A stretch of DNA of 64,000 nt from Pseudonocardia endophytica (GCF_004339565.1 NZ_SMFZ01000001.1:2914001-2978000); one strand, 5' to 3'; counted from the stretch's first letter, positions 45,410 through 54,273 are shown. A program made the numbers and translations. Notes: generated by a model from the letters alone, not told the origin.

Positions 45410-46722
45410 CGACGCTGGTCGAACGGGACCGCGGCCTGCTCTGGCATCCGTACGCGCCGCTGGACGGGCCCGCGCCGTACGCCGTCGTCGACGCCTCGGG
45501 CACGCGCCTCACGCTCGAGTCCGACGACGGGTGGCGCGGCGACGTCGTCGACGCCATGAGCTCGTGGTGGTGCGCGATCCACGGCTACCGTCACCCGGAG
45601 CTCGACGCCGCGGTGCACCAGCAGGTCGACCGCTTCAGCCACGTCATGTTCGGCGGGCTGACACACGAACCCGCGGTGCGGCTCGCCGAGCAGCTCGTCG
45701 CCATGACCCCGGACCCGCTGCGGCACGTGTTCCTCGCCGACTCCGGTTCGGTGTCGATCGAGGTCGCCCTCAAGCTCGCCGTGCAGTACCAGGCGGCGCA
45801 CGGCTTCCCGGAACGACGGGGGTTCGTCGGCCTGCGCGGCGCGTACCACGGCGACACGTCCGGGGCGATGAGCGTCTGCGACCCGGTCGACGGCATGCAC
45901 GCGCTGTTCCCGGTCGCCGAGCAGCGGTTCCTGCCCCGGCCTCCCGCCGCGCGCGTCGAGGACGGCCGCATCGCCGAGCCGGACGCCGAGGACCTCCGTG
46001 CCGTCGCGGCGTGGACGGCGGACGCCGACCGGATCGTCGCCGAGCACGCGGACACGCTCGCGGCGATCGTGGTCGAGCCGGTGCTGCAGGGCGCGGGCGG
46101 CATGTACGCGTACCGGCCGGAGTGCGTGGCCGAGCTGCGACGGATCGCCGACCGGCACGGCCTGCTGCTGATCGCCGACGAGATCGCGACCGGCTTCGGG
46201 CGGACCGGCACGGCGTTCGCCGTCGGGCACGCCGGCGTCTGTCCGGACGTGCTGTGCGTCGGCAAGGCGCTGACCGGCGGATACGTGACGCTCGCCGCGC
46301 TCCTGTGCACCGGCGACGTCGCCGAGGCGATCACCCGCTCCCCGCAGCGGGCGCTGCTGCACGGGCCGACGTTCATGGCGAACCCGCTCGCCTGCGCCGT
46401 CGCGTCGGCGTCGCTGTCGCTGCTGACGCCCGAGCGGATGCGCCGGGTCGACGAGATCGGGGTGGAGCTGGCCGGCGCGCTCGCGAAGGCGTCCACACTG
46501 GACTCCGTCGGCGAGGTCAGGGCACTCGGCGCGGTCGGCGTCGTCGCGCTCGACCGGCCGGTCGACGTGCCCGCGGTGACGCGGGCGGCACTGGAGCACG
46601 GCGCGTGGGTCCGGCCGTTCCGGAACCTCGTCTACACGATGCCGCCGTACGTCGCGGACGCCGACGACGTCGCGACGATCGCGGGTGCGATCACGTCCGC
46701 GATCGCCGAGGTGCACGGCTGA
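45406..46722 (+). CDS. bioA: Adenosylmethionine-8-amino-7-oxononanoate aminotransferase BioA
   Basis: A 438-residue class-III PLP aminotransferase that makes 7,8-diaminopelargonate from KAPA using SAM as amino donor. It has the BioA marks [36 protein letters not shown] and [14 protein letters not shown], with the PLP lysine Lys287 in [12 protein letters not shown] overlaps the bioB stop (ATGA). Confidence 0.96.
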   Translation: MTTLVERDRGLLWHPYAPLDGPAPYAVVDASGTRLTLESDDGWRGDVVDAMSSWWCAIHGYRHPELDAAVHQQVDRFSHVMFGGLTHEPAVRLAEQLVAMTPDPLRHVFLADSGSVSIEVALKLAVQYQAAHGFPERRGFVGLRGAYHGDTSGAMSVCDPVDGMHALFPVAEQRFLPRPPAARVEDGRIAEPDAEDLRAVAAWTADADRIVAEHADTLAAIVVEPVLQGAGGMYAYRPECVAELRRIADRHGLLLIADEIATGFGRTGTAFAVGHAGVCPDVLCVGKALTGGYVTLAALLCTGDVAEAITRSPQRALLHGPTFMANPLACAVASASLSLLTPERMRRVDEIGVELAGALAKASTLDSVGEVRALGAVGVVALDRPVDVPAVTRAALEHGAWVRPFRNLVYTMPPYVADADDVATIAGAITSAIAEVHG

Positions 46723-47870
46723 TGGCCGCCGTCACCCAGTGGCTCGCGTCCGCGGCCGCCGACCGGGACCGCGCCGGTCTCGTCCGCCGCACCGACTCCG
46801 CGCGCAACCCGCAGACCCGCCCGCACCTGCTCGACCTCGCCTCCAACGACTACCTCGGACTCGCCGACGACCCGCGCCTGAAGGCCGCGGCGACGGACGC
46901 GGTGGCGCGGTACGGCACCGGCGCCCGCGCGTCCCGGGTCGTCACCGGCACGACCGCTGCCCACGACGACCTCGAACACGCGCTCACCACGCTCACCGGC
47001 AGGCCAGCGTGCCTCGCGTTCTCCAGCGGCTACACGGCCAACATCGGGCTGCTCACCGCACTCGGCGACCCGGACACGCTGATCGTCTCCGACGCGCACG
47101 TCCACGCGTCGCTGATCGACGGGGCCCGGCTGTCCCGCTCGCCGGTCGCGATCTGCCCGCACTCCGACCTGGACGCGCTGGATGCGCTGCTGCGGACCCG
47201 CACACAGCGCCGGGCACTCGTCGTCGTCGAGTCGGTCTACTCGGTGCTCGGCGACGCCGCCGACCTCCCCCGGATCGCGGCGCTCTGCGACTCCCGCGAC
47301 GCGCTGCTCGTCGTCGACGAGGCGCACGGTGTCGGAGTTCGGGGCGACGGGCGCGGCGCCGTGCACGCGGCCGGGCTGGCCGGCGCCGAGCACGTCGTCG
47401 TGACGGCGACGCTGTCCAAGGCGCTCGGGGCGCAGGGCGGCGCCGTGCTCGGGTCGCCGCTGCTGCGCGAGCACCTCGTCACCACGGCGCGCACGTTCGT
47501 GTTCGACACGGCGTTGGCACCGGCCGCCGCGGCGGCCGCGGCGGCCGCGTGCCGGATCGTCGCGGCCGAACCGGAGCGGGTCGCCGCCCTGCACGAGGCG
47601 GCCGCGACGATCGCCGGGGCGGCCGGCGTGGACGTCGCCCCCGGCGCGGTGCAGTCGATCCCGATCGGAGCCCCGGACGTCGCGCTGGCCGCGGCGACGA
47701 CGCTGCACGAGCGGGGCGTCGTCGTCGGCTGCTTCCGGCCGCCGAGCGTTCCGGACGGGATCTCCCGGCTGCGGCTGACGGCGCGGGCCACCGTGGACCT
47801 CGGCCGAGCGGCGTCGGCGGCGGCGCTCGCGGCCCGGCTCGCGCTCGCGCCGGTCGGGGTCGACGCATGA
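46722..47870 (+). CDS. bioF: 8-Amino-7-oxononanoate synthase BioF
   Basis: A 382-residue PLP enzyme that condenses pimeloyl thioester with alanine. Visible marks are LDLASNDYLGLADDP, GTGARASRVVTGTTAAHDDLE, the PLP-site region VVDEAHGVGVRGDGRG and the Schiff-base Lys233 in TLSKALGAQGG. ATG shares one base with the bioA stop (TGATG). Confidence 0.96.
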   Translation: MAAVTQWLASAAADRDRAGLVRRTDSARNPQTRPHLLDLASNDYLGLADDPRLKAAATDAVARYGTGARASRVVTGTTAAHDDLEHALTTLTGRPACLAFSSGYTANIGLLTALGDPDTLIVSDAHVHASLIDGARLSRSPVAICPHSDLDALDALLRTRTQRRALVVVESVYSVLGDAADLPRIAALCDSRDALLVVDEAHGVGVRGDGRGAVHAAGLAGAEHVVVTATLSKALGAQGGAVLGSPLLREHLVTTARTFVFDTALAPAAAAAAAAACRIVAAEPERVAALHEAAATIAGAAGVDVAPGAVQSIPIGAPDVALAAATTLHERGVVVGCFRPPSVPDGISRLRLTARATVDLGRAASAAALAARLALAPVGVDA

Positions 47871-48574
47871 CCGTCCGGTTCGTGACCGGCACCGACACCG
47901 ACGTCGGCAAGACGATCACCACGGCCGCGCTGGCCGCGGCGCTCGTCGCCGACGGTCGATCGGTCGCGGTGTACAAACCCGTGCAGGCCGGGACCGGCGA
48001 GCACGGCGACGGGGACGTCGACACGGTCCGCCGTCTCGCGGACGTGACGGTGGCCGAGGGTGTCCGGCTCCCGGAACCGATGGCGCCGGTCGCGGCGGCC
48101 ACGCGCGCGGGTGTCGCCCTCCCGCCGGCGCGGGCCCACCTCGACCGGATCGCGGAACTCGCCGCACACCACGACGACGTGCTCGTCGAGGGCGCGGGCG
48201 GCGTACTCGTCCACCTCGACCACGACGCGACGACGCTCGCCGACCTGGCCGAGGGCGCGGAGGCGGTCGTCGTGTGCCGCAGCGGGCTCGGGACGCTCAA
48301 CCACACCGACCTCGTCCTGGAGGCACTCGCCCGCCGGGACGTCGCCGTCGCCGGGCTGGTGATCGGGTCGTGGCCGGCCGCGCCGTCGGAGATCGATCTG
48401 GACAACCGGGTGGAGCTGGCCCGGCGCGCTCCCCTGCTGGGCGCGATCCCGGAGCGGTCCGGCGCACTCTCCCCGGACCGGTTCCGCGCGCTCGCCCCCG
48501 GCTGGGCGGACCCGACGATCCGGCTGACATGGCGCTCATGGCTGCCACAGGCCCTCTCGGACAGCCATCAGTGA
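47867..48574 (+). CDS. bioD: Dethiobiotin synthetase BioD
   Basis: A 235-residue ATPase that closes the ureido ring of dethiobiotin. It has P-loop GTDTDVGKT (8-16), YKPVQAGTGEHGDGDVD with the substrate lysine, and EGAGGVLVHLD. ATG overlaps the bioF stop (ATGA). No gene for pimelate supply (bioC/H/I-type) is in the window. Confidence 0.95.
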   Translation: MTVRFVTGTDTDVGKTITTAALAAALVADGRSVAVYKPVQAGTGEHGDGDVDTVRRLADVTVAEGVRLPEPMAPVAAATRAGVALPPARAHLDRIAELAAHHDDVLVEGAGGVLVHLDHDATTLADLAEGAEAVVVCRSGLGTLNHTDLVLEALARRDVAVAGLVIGSWPAAPSEIDLDNRVELARRAPLLGAIPERSGALSPDRFRALAPGWADPTIRLTWRSWLPQALSDSHQ

Positions 48575-48614
48575 CATCTCAGCCGGAGTCGATCTCTCGC
48601 GCCGACGCGCGGGC

Positions 48615-48646
48615 CTCCCGGAGCGGACCCCTCACCGCTCCGGGAG
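48615..48646. terminator. Bidirectional hairpin terminator candidate between bioD and a convergent gene
   Basis: CTCCCGGAGCGG and CCGCTCCGGGAG form a perfect 12-bp stem with an 8-base loop. It lies between two convergent genes. There is no T-run, as is common in high-GC actinobacteria. Confidence 0.7.
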
Positions 48647-48666
48647 ACCCACCCCCGTCGCAGCCG

Positions 48667-48987
48667 TCAGCAGGCCTTGATGTCCCGGACCGCGGCCCAG
48701 CCGGCGATGACGCGCGAGTCGGACACCGTCTGCCCCGGCTTGATCGTGTGGCACGTGCCGTCCGTGGTCCCGGCGATGTCGAGCTTGCGCTTCACGGTCG
48801 TGTCGTGGCAGTTCCGGATCTTGTAGTAGACGATCTTCAACGGCCCGCCGGGCACGTCTCCCGTCTGGTAGCTGAGGCCGCACGGCTCGGCCGCCATCGC
48901 GGGCGTCGCGACGGCCAGGGCCGTTCCGGACATCAGCGCTCCGACCGCGGCGATCGACACGGCCATACGCTTCATCGTCGTCGTCAT
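48667..48987 (-). CDS. Small secreted protein with tendamistat-like cysteine pattern
   Basis: A 106-residue precursor; AAAGGA lies seven bases before ATG 48987. The signal peptide is MTTTMKRMAVSIAAVGALMS with cleavage near AMA-AEP (about 33). The mature part of about 73 residues has four cysteines: PCGLSYQ, IRNCHDTTVKRKLDI, TDGTCHTIKPGQ and a C-terminal Cys. Spacing of the last three (18 and 26 residues between) and the C-x4-PGQ motif closely follow the alpha-amylase inhibitor tendamistat (17 and 27), but the inhibitory Trp-Arg-Tyr triplet is not present. It is probably a two-disulfide beta-sandwich of unknown target. Confidence 0.8.
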   Translation of the reverse strand: MTTTMKRMAVSIAAVGALMSGTALAVATPAMAAEPCGLSYQTGDVPGGPLKIVYYKIRNCHDTTVKRKLDIAGTTDGTCHTIKPGQTVSDSRVIAGWAAVRDIKAC

Positions 48988-49185
48988 CGTGCATTCCTTT
49001 CCGCAGGGACCCGCGATCCCCTCATCGGGAAGCTGTGCGTTCCGGGAGCGGGTCGGGAAGAAGGTGAGGGACCGTTGTTCCGGTGCGCCACTCACGTCGA
49101 GATACGCCGACGAATCTGGTCCCGGCGGCTCCCCCGGGGCAAGGCCGTCGGGGTTTCACTTCTTCAGCGCGGCCCTCAGCGGTAA

Positions 49186-49241
49186 GGTGATCACCCCTGA
49201 CCAGCAGGTTCAGGGCCTCGGATCATCTTCACCGGTGAAGA
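49186..49241 (+). promoter_or_regulatory. Two palindromes upstream of the anchored HTH-like protein
   Basis: GGTGATCACC (49186-49195) and the perfect 16-bp palindrome TCTTCACCGGTGAAGA (49226-49241) lie in the divergent space. The second ends 16 bp before the GTG start at 49258. A -10-like TAAGGT overlaps the first. They may be operator sites for this gene or its divergent neighbour. Confidence 0.5.
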
Positions 49242-49257
49242 AGGTGAACGGCTCCCC

Positions 49258-50007
49258 GTGACCGAACACGAACAGAAGCCCGTGGAGCAGGTCGCGGAGC
49301 GCGGCTTCACGGCCCGCCTGGAACGGCTCCGGTCCGACGCAGGGCATCCGACCCTCGAGACCATCTCGCGGCACGCCGGCCGGTCGATGGGAGCCGTTTC
49401 CAACACGTTCACCGGAAAGGCGGTTCCGAGCAACGCGAAGGCCGAACGGATCGTCGCGGCGCTCGGCGGCACGTTCGACGACGAGTGGCGGGAACTGCTC
49501 GACCGGGCCCGCGCGGAACGGAACCGCACACGCACGGACGACGAGCCCGATTCCGTTCCGGCACCGGACCGGAAACGCCCGCGACGACGGACGGTGCTGA
49601 TCGCGGGAATCGTCGCGCTCGTCGTCGTCGCGGGCGCCGCGATCGCCTTCCTGCCCGACTGGAACGGTGCCGCCGACCGTTCCGGGTCCGGCGGCGTCGG
49701 TCCGGTCGTCGTCACCCGGGCCGGCCCGCTGGGCCTGATCGTGCGGTCGTCCGGCACGCGCGACGGCGAGCAGATCGGCAGCGCGGCGGAGGGCCAGACG
49801 CTCTGGGCCGAGTGCCACGCCGTCACCGACTTCGACCCGCGCCCGGACACCGGGAAGGGGCCCGTCTGGTACCGGGTCCGCTGGCCGAGCTCCGGCCCGA
49901 CGAAGGACTTCCTCGGCTCGACACCGGACGACGCGTACGTCGGCTGGGTCTACGGCGGGTTCGCCGTGCCCCGCGCTCCGGAGAACACGCAGATCCCGCA
50001 CTGCTGA
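49258..50007 (+). CDS. Membrane-anchored protein with N-terminal HTH-like and C-terminal SH3-like region
   Basis: A 249-residue protein from GTG 49258. The N-terminus (about 17-85) reads like a helix-turn-helix (ETISRHAGRSMGAVSNTFTG, then AERIVAALGGTFDDEW). A basic stretch RKRPRRR precedes one membrane helix (VLIAGIVALVVVAGAAIAFL, about 112-131). The outer part resembles bacterial SH3 domains (LIVRSSGTRDGEQIG, YVGWVYGGFAVPR) and has two cysteines. The layout suggests a DNA-binding head joined through the membrane to a wall-sensing domain. It is divergent from the small secreted protein. Function is inferred from layout only. Confidence 0.75.
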   Translation: MTEHEQKPVEQVAERGFTARLERLRSDAGHPTLETISRHAGRSMGAVSNTFTGKAVPSNAKAERIVAALGGTFDDEWRELLDRARAERNRTRTDDEPDSVPAPDRKRPRRRTVLIAGIVALVVVAGAAIAFLPDWNGAADRSGSGGVGPVVVTRAGPLGLIVRSSGTRDGEQIGSAAEGQTLWAECHAVTDFDPRPDTGKGPVWYRVRWPSSGPTKDFLGSTPDDAYVGWVYGGFAVPRAPENTQIPHC

Positions 50008-50014
50008 CCGCGGG

Positions 50015-51061
50015 TCAGCCGGCCGGCTCCTGGAGGCGCACCCGCCGGTCGAGGCGGACCAGGCCGAACACCGTCACCGCGATGACGACCACGCCGATCA
50101 CCGGCGACACGACCACCTGCCCGGCGGCGAGACCGGAGGCGACCGCGAACAGCGAGTGCCCGACCATCGCCCCGCCGATCAGCAGGATGCGCTGCCGGTC
50201 GCCGAAGCCGTCGGTCACCGACCAGCGCACGACCAGCCATCCGACACCGACGGCGAGCACCAGGGCCACGACCATCGGGACCACCGTCGGCACGGCGTCC
50301 CCGAGAGCGGGCCGCCCGGCGTCCGACCACAGCGGGAACAGCAGGCCGTGCACGACGATCGGCGCCACCGCCGCGACCGACACCAGGACGGCCGGATGCG
50401 GGAGGCGCCGCAGCGGCGCGGGCCGCGGCAGACGGACCCGCGGCAGCACGACCAGCGCCACCACCGCGAGGACGACGACCAGCAGCAGCTCGACGACGAC
50501 GGCCGGCCACGGTGTCCGGTAGCCGGGGTCCTCGATCCCGGAGATGCCGAAGCGCACGAGCGCCACGCCCACGAGGAACACCAGCGCGGCCACGACGGTC
50601 CCGCCGGCCCTCAGGTACGGACGCCCCGCGTGCCTGCGGAACAGCAGGTCGGCGAGCATCACCGGGATCAGCACGGAGAACACCAGGTGGTAGCCGATCT
50701 GGCTCTGCCAGTACGTGGTGTTGAACCCGAGCACGCGCGGTCCCCACTCGGCCGCCGTGTACAGGTGCGGGCTGGTCAGCGCCTGCAGGCCGAACCCGTC
50801 CTCGGCGATCTCGTAGGCGACACCGAGCACCAGCAGCCCCGGCCACCCCGCTCCCGCGCGCACCACCAGCTCCCGGACGAGCAGCACGCCCGCCCCGTAC
50901 ATCGGCACCAGCAGCGGCAGCGCCACCCAGATCGCCGGCAGCGAGATCCCGCTGAACGCCGCCTCGGCGCACAGCGGCGCGAGCACCACCAGCACCCACG
51001 CGGCCTTCACGCGCCCCCGTCCGGCCCGGTCGACCTGCCCGGTTCGTTCCGTTGCGGTCAT
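50015..51061 (-). CDS. Polytopic membrane protein of unknown function
   Basis: A 348-residue integral membrane protein with about nine to ten hydrophobic helices (VLVVLAPLCAEAAFSG; LPAIWVALPLLVPMYGAGVLLV; VVAALVFLVGVALV; VVVELLLVVVLAVVALVV and others). The start is ATG 51061 after AAGGGGG. The conserved-looking AYEIAEDGFGLQALTSPHLYTAAEWG between helices could bind a ligand. No transporter family is recognised. It is divergent from a TetR gene with a perfect operator overlapping its promoter, so it may be an inducible exporter or membrane sensor. Confidence 0.75.
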   Translation of the reverse strand: MTATERTGQVDRAGRGRVKAAWVLVVLAPLCAEAAFSGISLPAIWVALPLLVPMYGAGVLLVRELVVRAGAGWPGLLVLGVAYEIAEDGFGLQALTSPHLYTAAEWGPRVLGFNTTYWQSQIGYHLVFSVLIPVMLADLLFRRHAGRPYLRAGGTVVAALVFLVGVALVRFGISGIEDPGYRTPWPAVVVELLLVVVLAVVALVVLPRVRLPRPAPLRRLPHPAVLVSVAAVAPIVVHGLLFPLWSDAGRPALGDAVPTVVPMVVALVLAVGVGWLVVRWSVTDGFGDRQRILLIGGAMVGHSLFAVASGLAAGQVVVSPVIGVVVIAVTVFGLVRLDRRVRLQEPAG

Positions 51062-51070
51062 GCCGTCCCC

Positions 51071-51094
51071 CTTGTTACTTGTCTGAGTAACAAG
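51071..51094. promoter_or_regulatory. TetR operator candidate
   Basis: CTTGTTAC (51071-51078) and GTAACAAG (51087-51094) are perfect 8-bp arms with an 8-base spacer. They lie 10 bp from the membrane-protein start and 61 bp from the divergent TetR start. Confidence 0.7.
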
Positions 51095-51155
51095 CCCACC
51101 GTAACGCACCACCGGCCGGGCCCGCACGTCCGGAGCGTCCGGTAGAACGGCGGGC

Positions 51156-51764
51156 GTGAGGGAACGGTCGGGACGGCGGCTGCCGCCGGAGGTCCGGCGG
51201 CAGCAGATCGTCGAGGCCACGATCGAGGCGGTCGCCGCGCTCGGCTACCGCGCGGCGTCGTTCGCGAAGATCGCCGAGCGCAGCGGCCTGAGCAGCACGC
51301 GGCTGATCTCGTACCACTTCGCGGGCCGCGACGAGCTCATGTCGGCCACCGTCGCCCACGTCTACGAGCAGCTGGGCGGGCACGTCGCCGGCCATCTCGC
51401 CGCGGCGGACGGGCCCCGTGCCGAACTGGCGGCCTACGTCCGCGCCGTCGTCGGGTTCGTCGACGGTCACCGCACCGAGATGCAGGCTCTGTCGCGGATC
51501 TTCGTGGCGTTCCGCGACGAGTCCGGCCTCAGCCGTTCCTACGACGCCGACACCGACGAGCGGGTGATCGGCACGGTCGAGGACATCCTGCGCCGGGGAC
51601 AGGACGACGGCGTGTTCCGCACGTTCGACACGTTCGTCATGGGGTCGCTGGTGCAGCGCTCGGTCGACGGCGTCGCGTTCCTGCTCGAGACCCGGCCCGA
51701 CCTGGACCTGACCGCGTACGCCGACGAGCTCGTCGCGACGTTCGACATCGCCACCCGGCGGTGA
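51156..51764 (+). CDS. TetR-family transcriptional regulator
   Basis: A 202-residue TetR protein from GTG 51156. The HTH is RQQIVEATIEAVAALGYRAASFAKIAERSGLSSTRLISYHFAGRDEL in pieces, with the recognition helix around LSSTRLISYHF (about 48-58). The C-terminal ligand domain contains AYVRAVVGFVDGHRTEMQAL. It is divergent from the polytopic membrane protein and the likely owner of the operator between them. Confidence 0.88.
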   Translation: MRERSGRRLPPEVRRQQIVEATIEAVAALGYRAASFAKIAERSGLSSTRLISYHFAGRDELMSATVAHVYEQLGGHVAGHLAAADGPRAELAAYVRAVVGFVDGHRTEMQALSRIFVAFRDESGLSRSYDADTDERVIGTVEDILRRGQDDGVFRTFDTFVMGSLVQRSVDGVAFLLETRPDLDLTAYADELVATFDIATRR

Positions 51765-51777
51765 CGCGGGCGACGAC

Positions 51778-51845
51778 CCGGCCGCTCAGCGGCCGGCACA
51801 GGACCCGGAACCCCGGCACGTGGAACCGCGCCGTGGCGGCTCCAC
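51778..51845. terminator. Two hairpins between convergent TetR genes
   Basis: CCGGCCGCT-C-AGCGGCCGG (51778-51796) is a perfect hairpin. GTGGAACCGC and GCGGCTCCAC (51820-51845) form a second stem with one mismatch. Both lie between the stops of two convergent genes and fit a bidirectional terminator. Confidence 0.6.
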
Positions 51846-51857
51846 ATCGTCCACCGG

Positions 51858-52502
51858 TCAGGACGACGCGAGCTGGGCCTCGAGCCCCGCGATCAACAGG
51901 TCGATCTTGTAGATCGTCCAGGCACTGCCCGGCTGGTCGATCATGCGCGCCGTGGCCTCGCGGACGCCGGGATCGACCGGCGGGTCGATGGCGTCGACCT
52001 GACGCTGGCGGTCCTGCAGCGAATGACCGAGGCCCGGCGTCGTCAGGTCGGCGACCGTCACGGTCTCGAGCGCGTAGATCGCACCCATGGCGGCCTTGTG
52101 CGCCGGGATCCCGGCACCGACGAGCGCGTCGGTGAGCCTGCGGTAGACGGCCATGACCTCGATCGGCAGCTCCGGCAACGCCACGACCGCAGCGCCCATT
52201 CCGGGGTTGCGGTCGAGCATCTGCCCGAGCTCGGCGCAGGTGTCGCGCACGGTGTCCTGCCAGGAACCGCCGGGTGCCGACAGCTGGAGCTCCTTCTCGA
52301 ACACCAGGTCCACCAGCGAACCGACCATCGCGTCGAGCGTCGGGAAGTGCCGGTAGAACGTCGAGTACTTGACGCCGACGGCGGCGGTCACCGCTCCGAC
52401 CGTCAGTCCCTCGAACCCGATGTCGCGGGCAGCCGCCAGCAACGCGTGGCGGTCGGTCAGCGGTGGCCGACCGAGTCGCTTGGCGATCGTCTCGTGACTC
52501 AC
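51858..52502 (-). CDS. TetR-family transcriptional regulator
   Basis: A 214-residue form from GTG 52502 (MSHETIAKRLGRPP); an ATG eight codons earlier (52526) is also possible. TACTGT lies seven bases before the GTG like a -10 element, which hints at a leaderless start. The HTH is FEGLTVGAVTAAVGVKYSTF followed by YRHFPTLDAMVGSLVD. The ligand domain is in the TetR_C style with GAAVVALPELPIEVMAVYRRL. The 10-bp palindrome CGACCGGTCG at 52544-52553 could be its own operator. Target genes are unclear; the next gene upstream is the MshC-like ligase. Confidence 0.82.
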   Translation of the reverse strand: MSHETIAKRLGRPPLTDRHALLAAARDIGFEGLTVGAVTAAVGVKYSTFYRHFPTLDAMVGSLVDLVFEKELQLSAPGGSWQDTVRDTCAELGQMLDRNPGMGAAVVALPELPIEVMAVYRRLTDALVGAGIPAHKAAMGAIYALETVTVADLTTPGLGHSLQDRQRQVDAIDPPVDPGVREATARMIDQPGSAWTIYKIDLLIAGLEAQLASS

Positions 52503-52605
52503 ACCCGCCACAGTACGGGCACGCATCGGCCCGGAGTGCCGACCGACCGGTCGAATGCGACGCGTCCGCCCGGTCCTGCGGCAGGTACGACCCTCCGGGA
52601 GCGGA

Positions 52606-53748
52606 CTACTGCAGCGCCAGCGTGCGGATGACCAGCCGGGCGGCATCCCCGCCGTCGGCGAGCGCGGTCTCGACGGCTGCCGGGACGTCCAGGTCGGTGA
52701 CCAGCGCGTCCCGCACCGCGGCGACGGCCGTGTCCGATCCGGTCTTGCGGCCCGCGGCCACGTACAGCTCCTCGAGCCGCTGCATCGCGAACGCGACGTC
52801 CGCGGGGCGGTGGTCCCACTCCGCGTCCCATCGCCTGTCCAGCACCAGCATCCGCAGCGCGGCGCCGGACGCCGACCCGAGGAGGTCCTGCACCAGGACG
52901 AGGTTGCCGGTGGACTTCGCCATCTTGACCCCGTCGACCCGGACCGTCCCGACCCGGAAGCCGCGCCGCGCGAACAGGCCGGCGCCGGTGGCGGCCGCGG
53001 CCATCGCGGACTGGTAGGCGTGGTGCGGGAACGCGAGGTCGGCGCCGCCGGCCAGCACGTCGACCACCCCGCCCAGCGTGGCCGCGGCCATCGCAGCGCA
53101 CTCCGCGTGCCACCCCGGCCGCCCCGGTCCCCACGGGCTGGGCCACGCCGGGTGGACCCCGTCGGAGGGCTTCCACACCGCGACGTCGAACGGGTCGTCA
53201 CGGCGCGGGTCGTCCGGCTCGTCGCCGTACTCCGCCGCCAGCACGAGCGCGGTGTCCCGGTCCAGCCCGGCCGCCTCCGGTACGCCGGAACCCCGGAAGT
53301 AGACGTGTCCGTCACGCTCGTACGCGGCACCGGTCGCGACCAGGGCCTGCGCCAGCGCGATCACGTGCCGGACGTGGTGGCGTGCCCGCGGTGCGTGGTC
53401 CGGCGGGCGCACGTGCAGGTCGGCCATCGTCCGGTCGAACCAGAACTCCTGGCGCAGGCCGAACTCGTCGTAGGCGACATCGCGTTCGACGGCGGTCCGG
53501 GTCAGCACGTCGTCGACGTCGGTGACGTTGCGGCTCACCACGGTCCGGCCGCCGGTCATGCGGATCACCCGCGCCAGCACGTCGGCCCAGACGAACGTCG
53601 CAGCGTGCCCGAGGTGGGTCACGTCGTACGGCGTGATCCCGCAGACGTAGATCCGCGACGGCACGGTCAGCGGCAGCGGTTCGCCGCCCAGTAGGAAACC
53701 GGCGCCGCTCCCGAAGTCGCCCGCCCCGGGCTCCATCTGCTGGTCCAT
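52606..53748 (-). CDS. MshC-like cysteine ligase (CysRS-family catalytic core)
   Basis: A 380-residue class-I synthetase core without an anticodon-binding domain, the length of the mycothiol enzyme MshC (about 410) rather than Cys-tRNA synthetase (about 460). It has Cys36 in YVCGITPYDVTHLGHA with the HxGH motif at 45-48, the second zinc Cys in PGWHAECAAMA, and His in DLAFPHHAYQ. The fourth CysRS ligand, Glu, is replaced by Gln, consistent with three-ligand zinc in MshC. The signature lysine motif reads KMAKS instead of KMSKS (about 275). TACTTT lies seven bases before ATG 53748, so the start is probably leaderless. It could be MshC itself or a paralogue. Confidence 0.78.
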   Translation of the reverse strand: MDQQMEPGAGDFGSGAGFLLGGEPLPLTVPSRIYVCGITPYDVTHLGHAATFVWADVLARVIRMTGGRTVVSRNVTDVDDVLTRTAVERDVAYDEFGLRQEFWFDRTMADLHVRPPDHAPRARHHVRHVIALAQALVATGAAYERDGHVYFRGSGVPEAAGLDRDTALVLAAEYGDEPDDPRRDDPFDVAVWKPSDGVHPAWPSPWGPGRPGWHAECAAMAAATLGGVVDVLAGGADLAFPHHAYQSAMAAAATGAGLFARRGFRVGTVRVDGVKMAKSTGNLVLVQDLLGSASGAALRMLVLDRRWDAEWDHRPADVAFAMQRLEELYVAAGRKTGSDTAVAAVRDALVTDLDVPAAVETALADGGDAARLVIRTLALQ

Positions 53749-53776
53749 GGCCCCAAAGTAGCCCCGCCCCGGCACG

Positions 53777-54226
53777 TCATCCCCTGGCGGCGTCGATCAC
53801 CCGGTCCAGGACGCCGCGCAGATCCTCCAGCTCGGAGAGCTCCATCCCGAGGCGTTCGACGATCGCCGGCGGGATGAGCTCGGCCCGCGCCCGCAGCGCC
53901 CTGCCCTCGCCGGTCAGCGAGACGGCGAGGCTGCGCTCGTTGCCCGGCACTCGCCTACGGGTGAGCAGCCCGGCGGCCTCCAACCGCTTGAGCAGCGGCG
54001 ACAGCGTGCCGGGGTCGAGCGCCAGCGCCGTCGCCAGCTCACCGACCGACCGCGGCGACCGCTCCCAGAGCGCCAGCATCACGAGGTACTGCGGGTGCGT
54101 GAGGCCCATCGGCTCCAGCAGCGGGCGGTAGAGCGCGATCACGTTCCGGGCAGCGACGGCCAGGCCGAAGCACACCTGACGGTCCAGCTGCAGTAGATCC
54201 ACGTCACGTCCCGCTGCGGCCTCCAC
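53777..54226 (-). CDS. OhrR-like MarR-family redox regulator
   Basis: A 149-residue form from GTG 54226; longer forms with TTG or GTG starts exist. LLQLDRQVCFGLAVAARNVI places Cys19 at the peroxide-sensing position of OhrR. LTHPQYLVMLALWERSPRSVGELA and LDPGTLSPLLKRLEAAGLLTRRR form the winged helix. OhrR proteins sense organic peroxides and usually control an ohr gene. No ohr is here; the divergent gene is a DUF5313-like membrane protein. TACGAT seven to eight bases before the GTG suggests a leaderless mRNA. It sits next to the mycothiol-type ligase, which fits a thiol-redox neighbourhood. Confidence 0.8.
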   Translation of the reverse strand: MEAAAGRDVDLLQLDRQVCFGLAVAARNVIALYRPLLEPMGLTHPQYLVMLALWERSPRSVGELATALALDPGTLSPLLKRLEAAGLLTRRRVPGNERSLAVSLTGEGRALRARAELIPPAIVERLGMELSELEDLRGVLDRVIDAARG

Positions 54227-54273
54227 GCCAGGGATCGTACACTCTTGGGGCACCAACAATTAGGGAGCAAACA

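Noticed and set aside
52606..53748. Annotation as cysteinyl-tRNA synthetase
   Set aside because: No anticodon-binding domain, the fourth zinc-ligand glutamate is replaced, and the length fits the mycothiol ligase type better.
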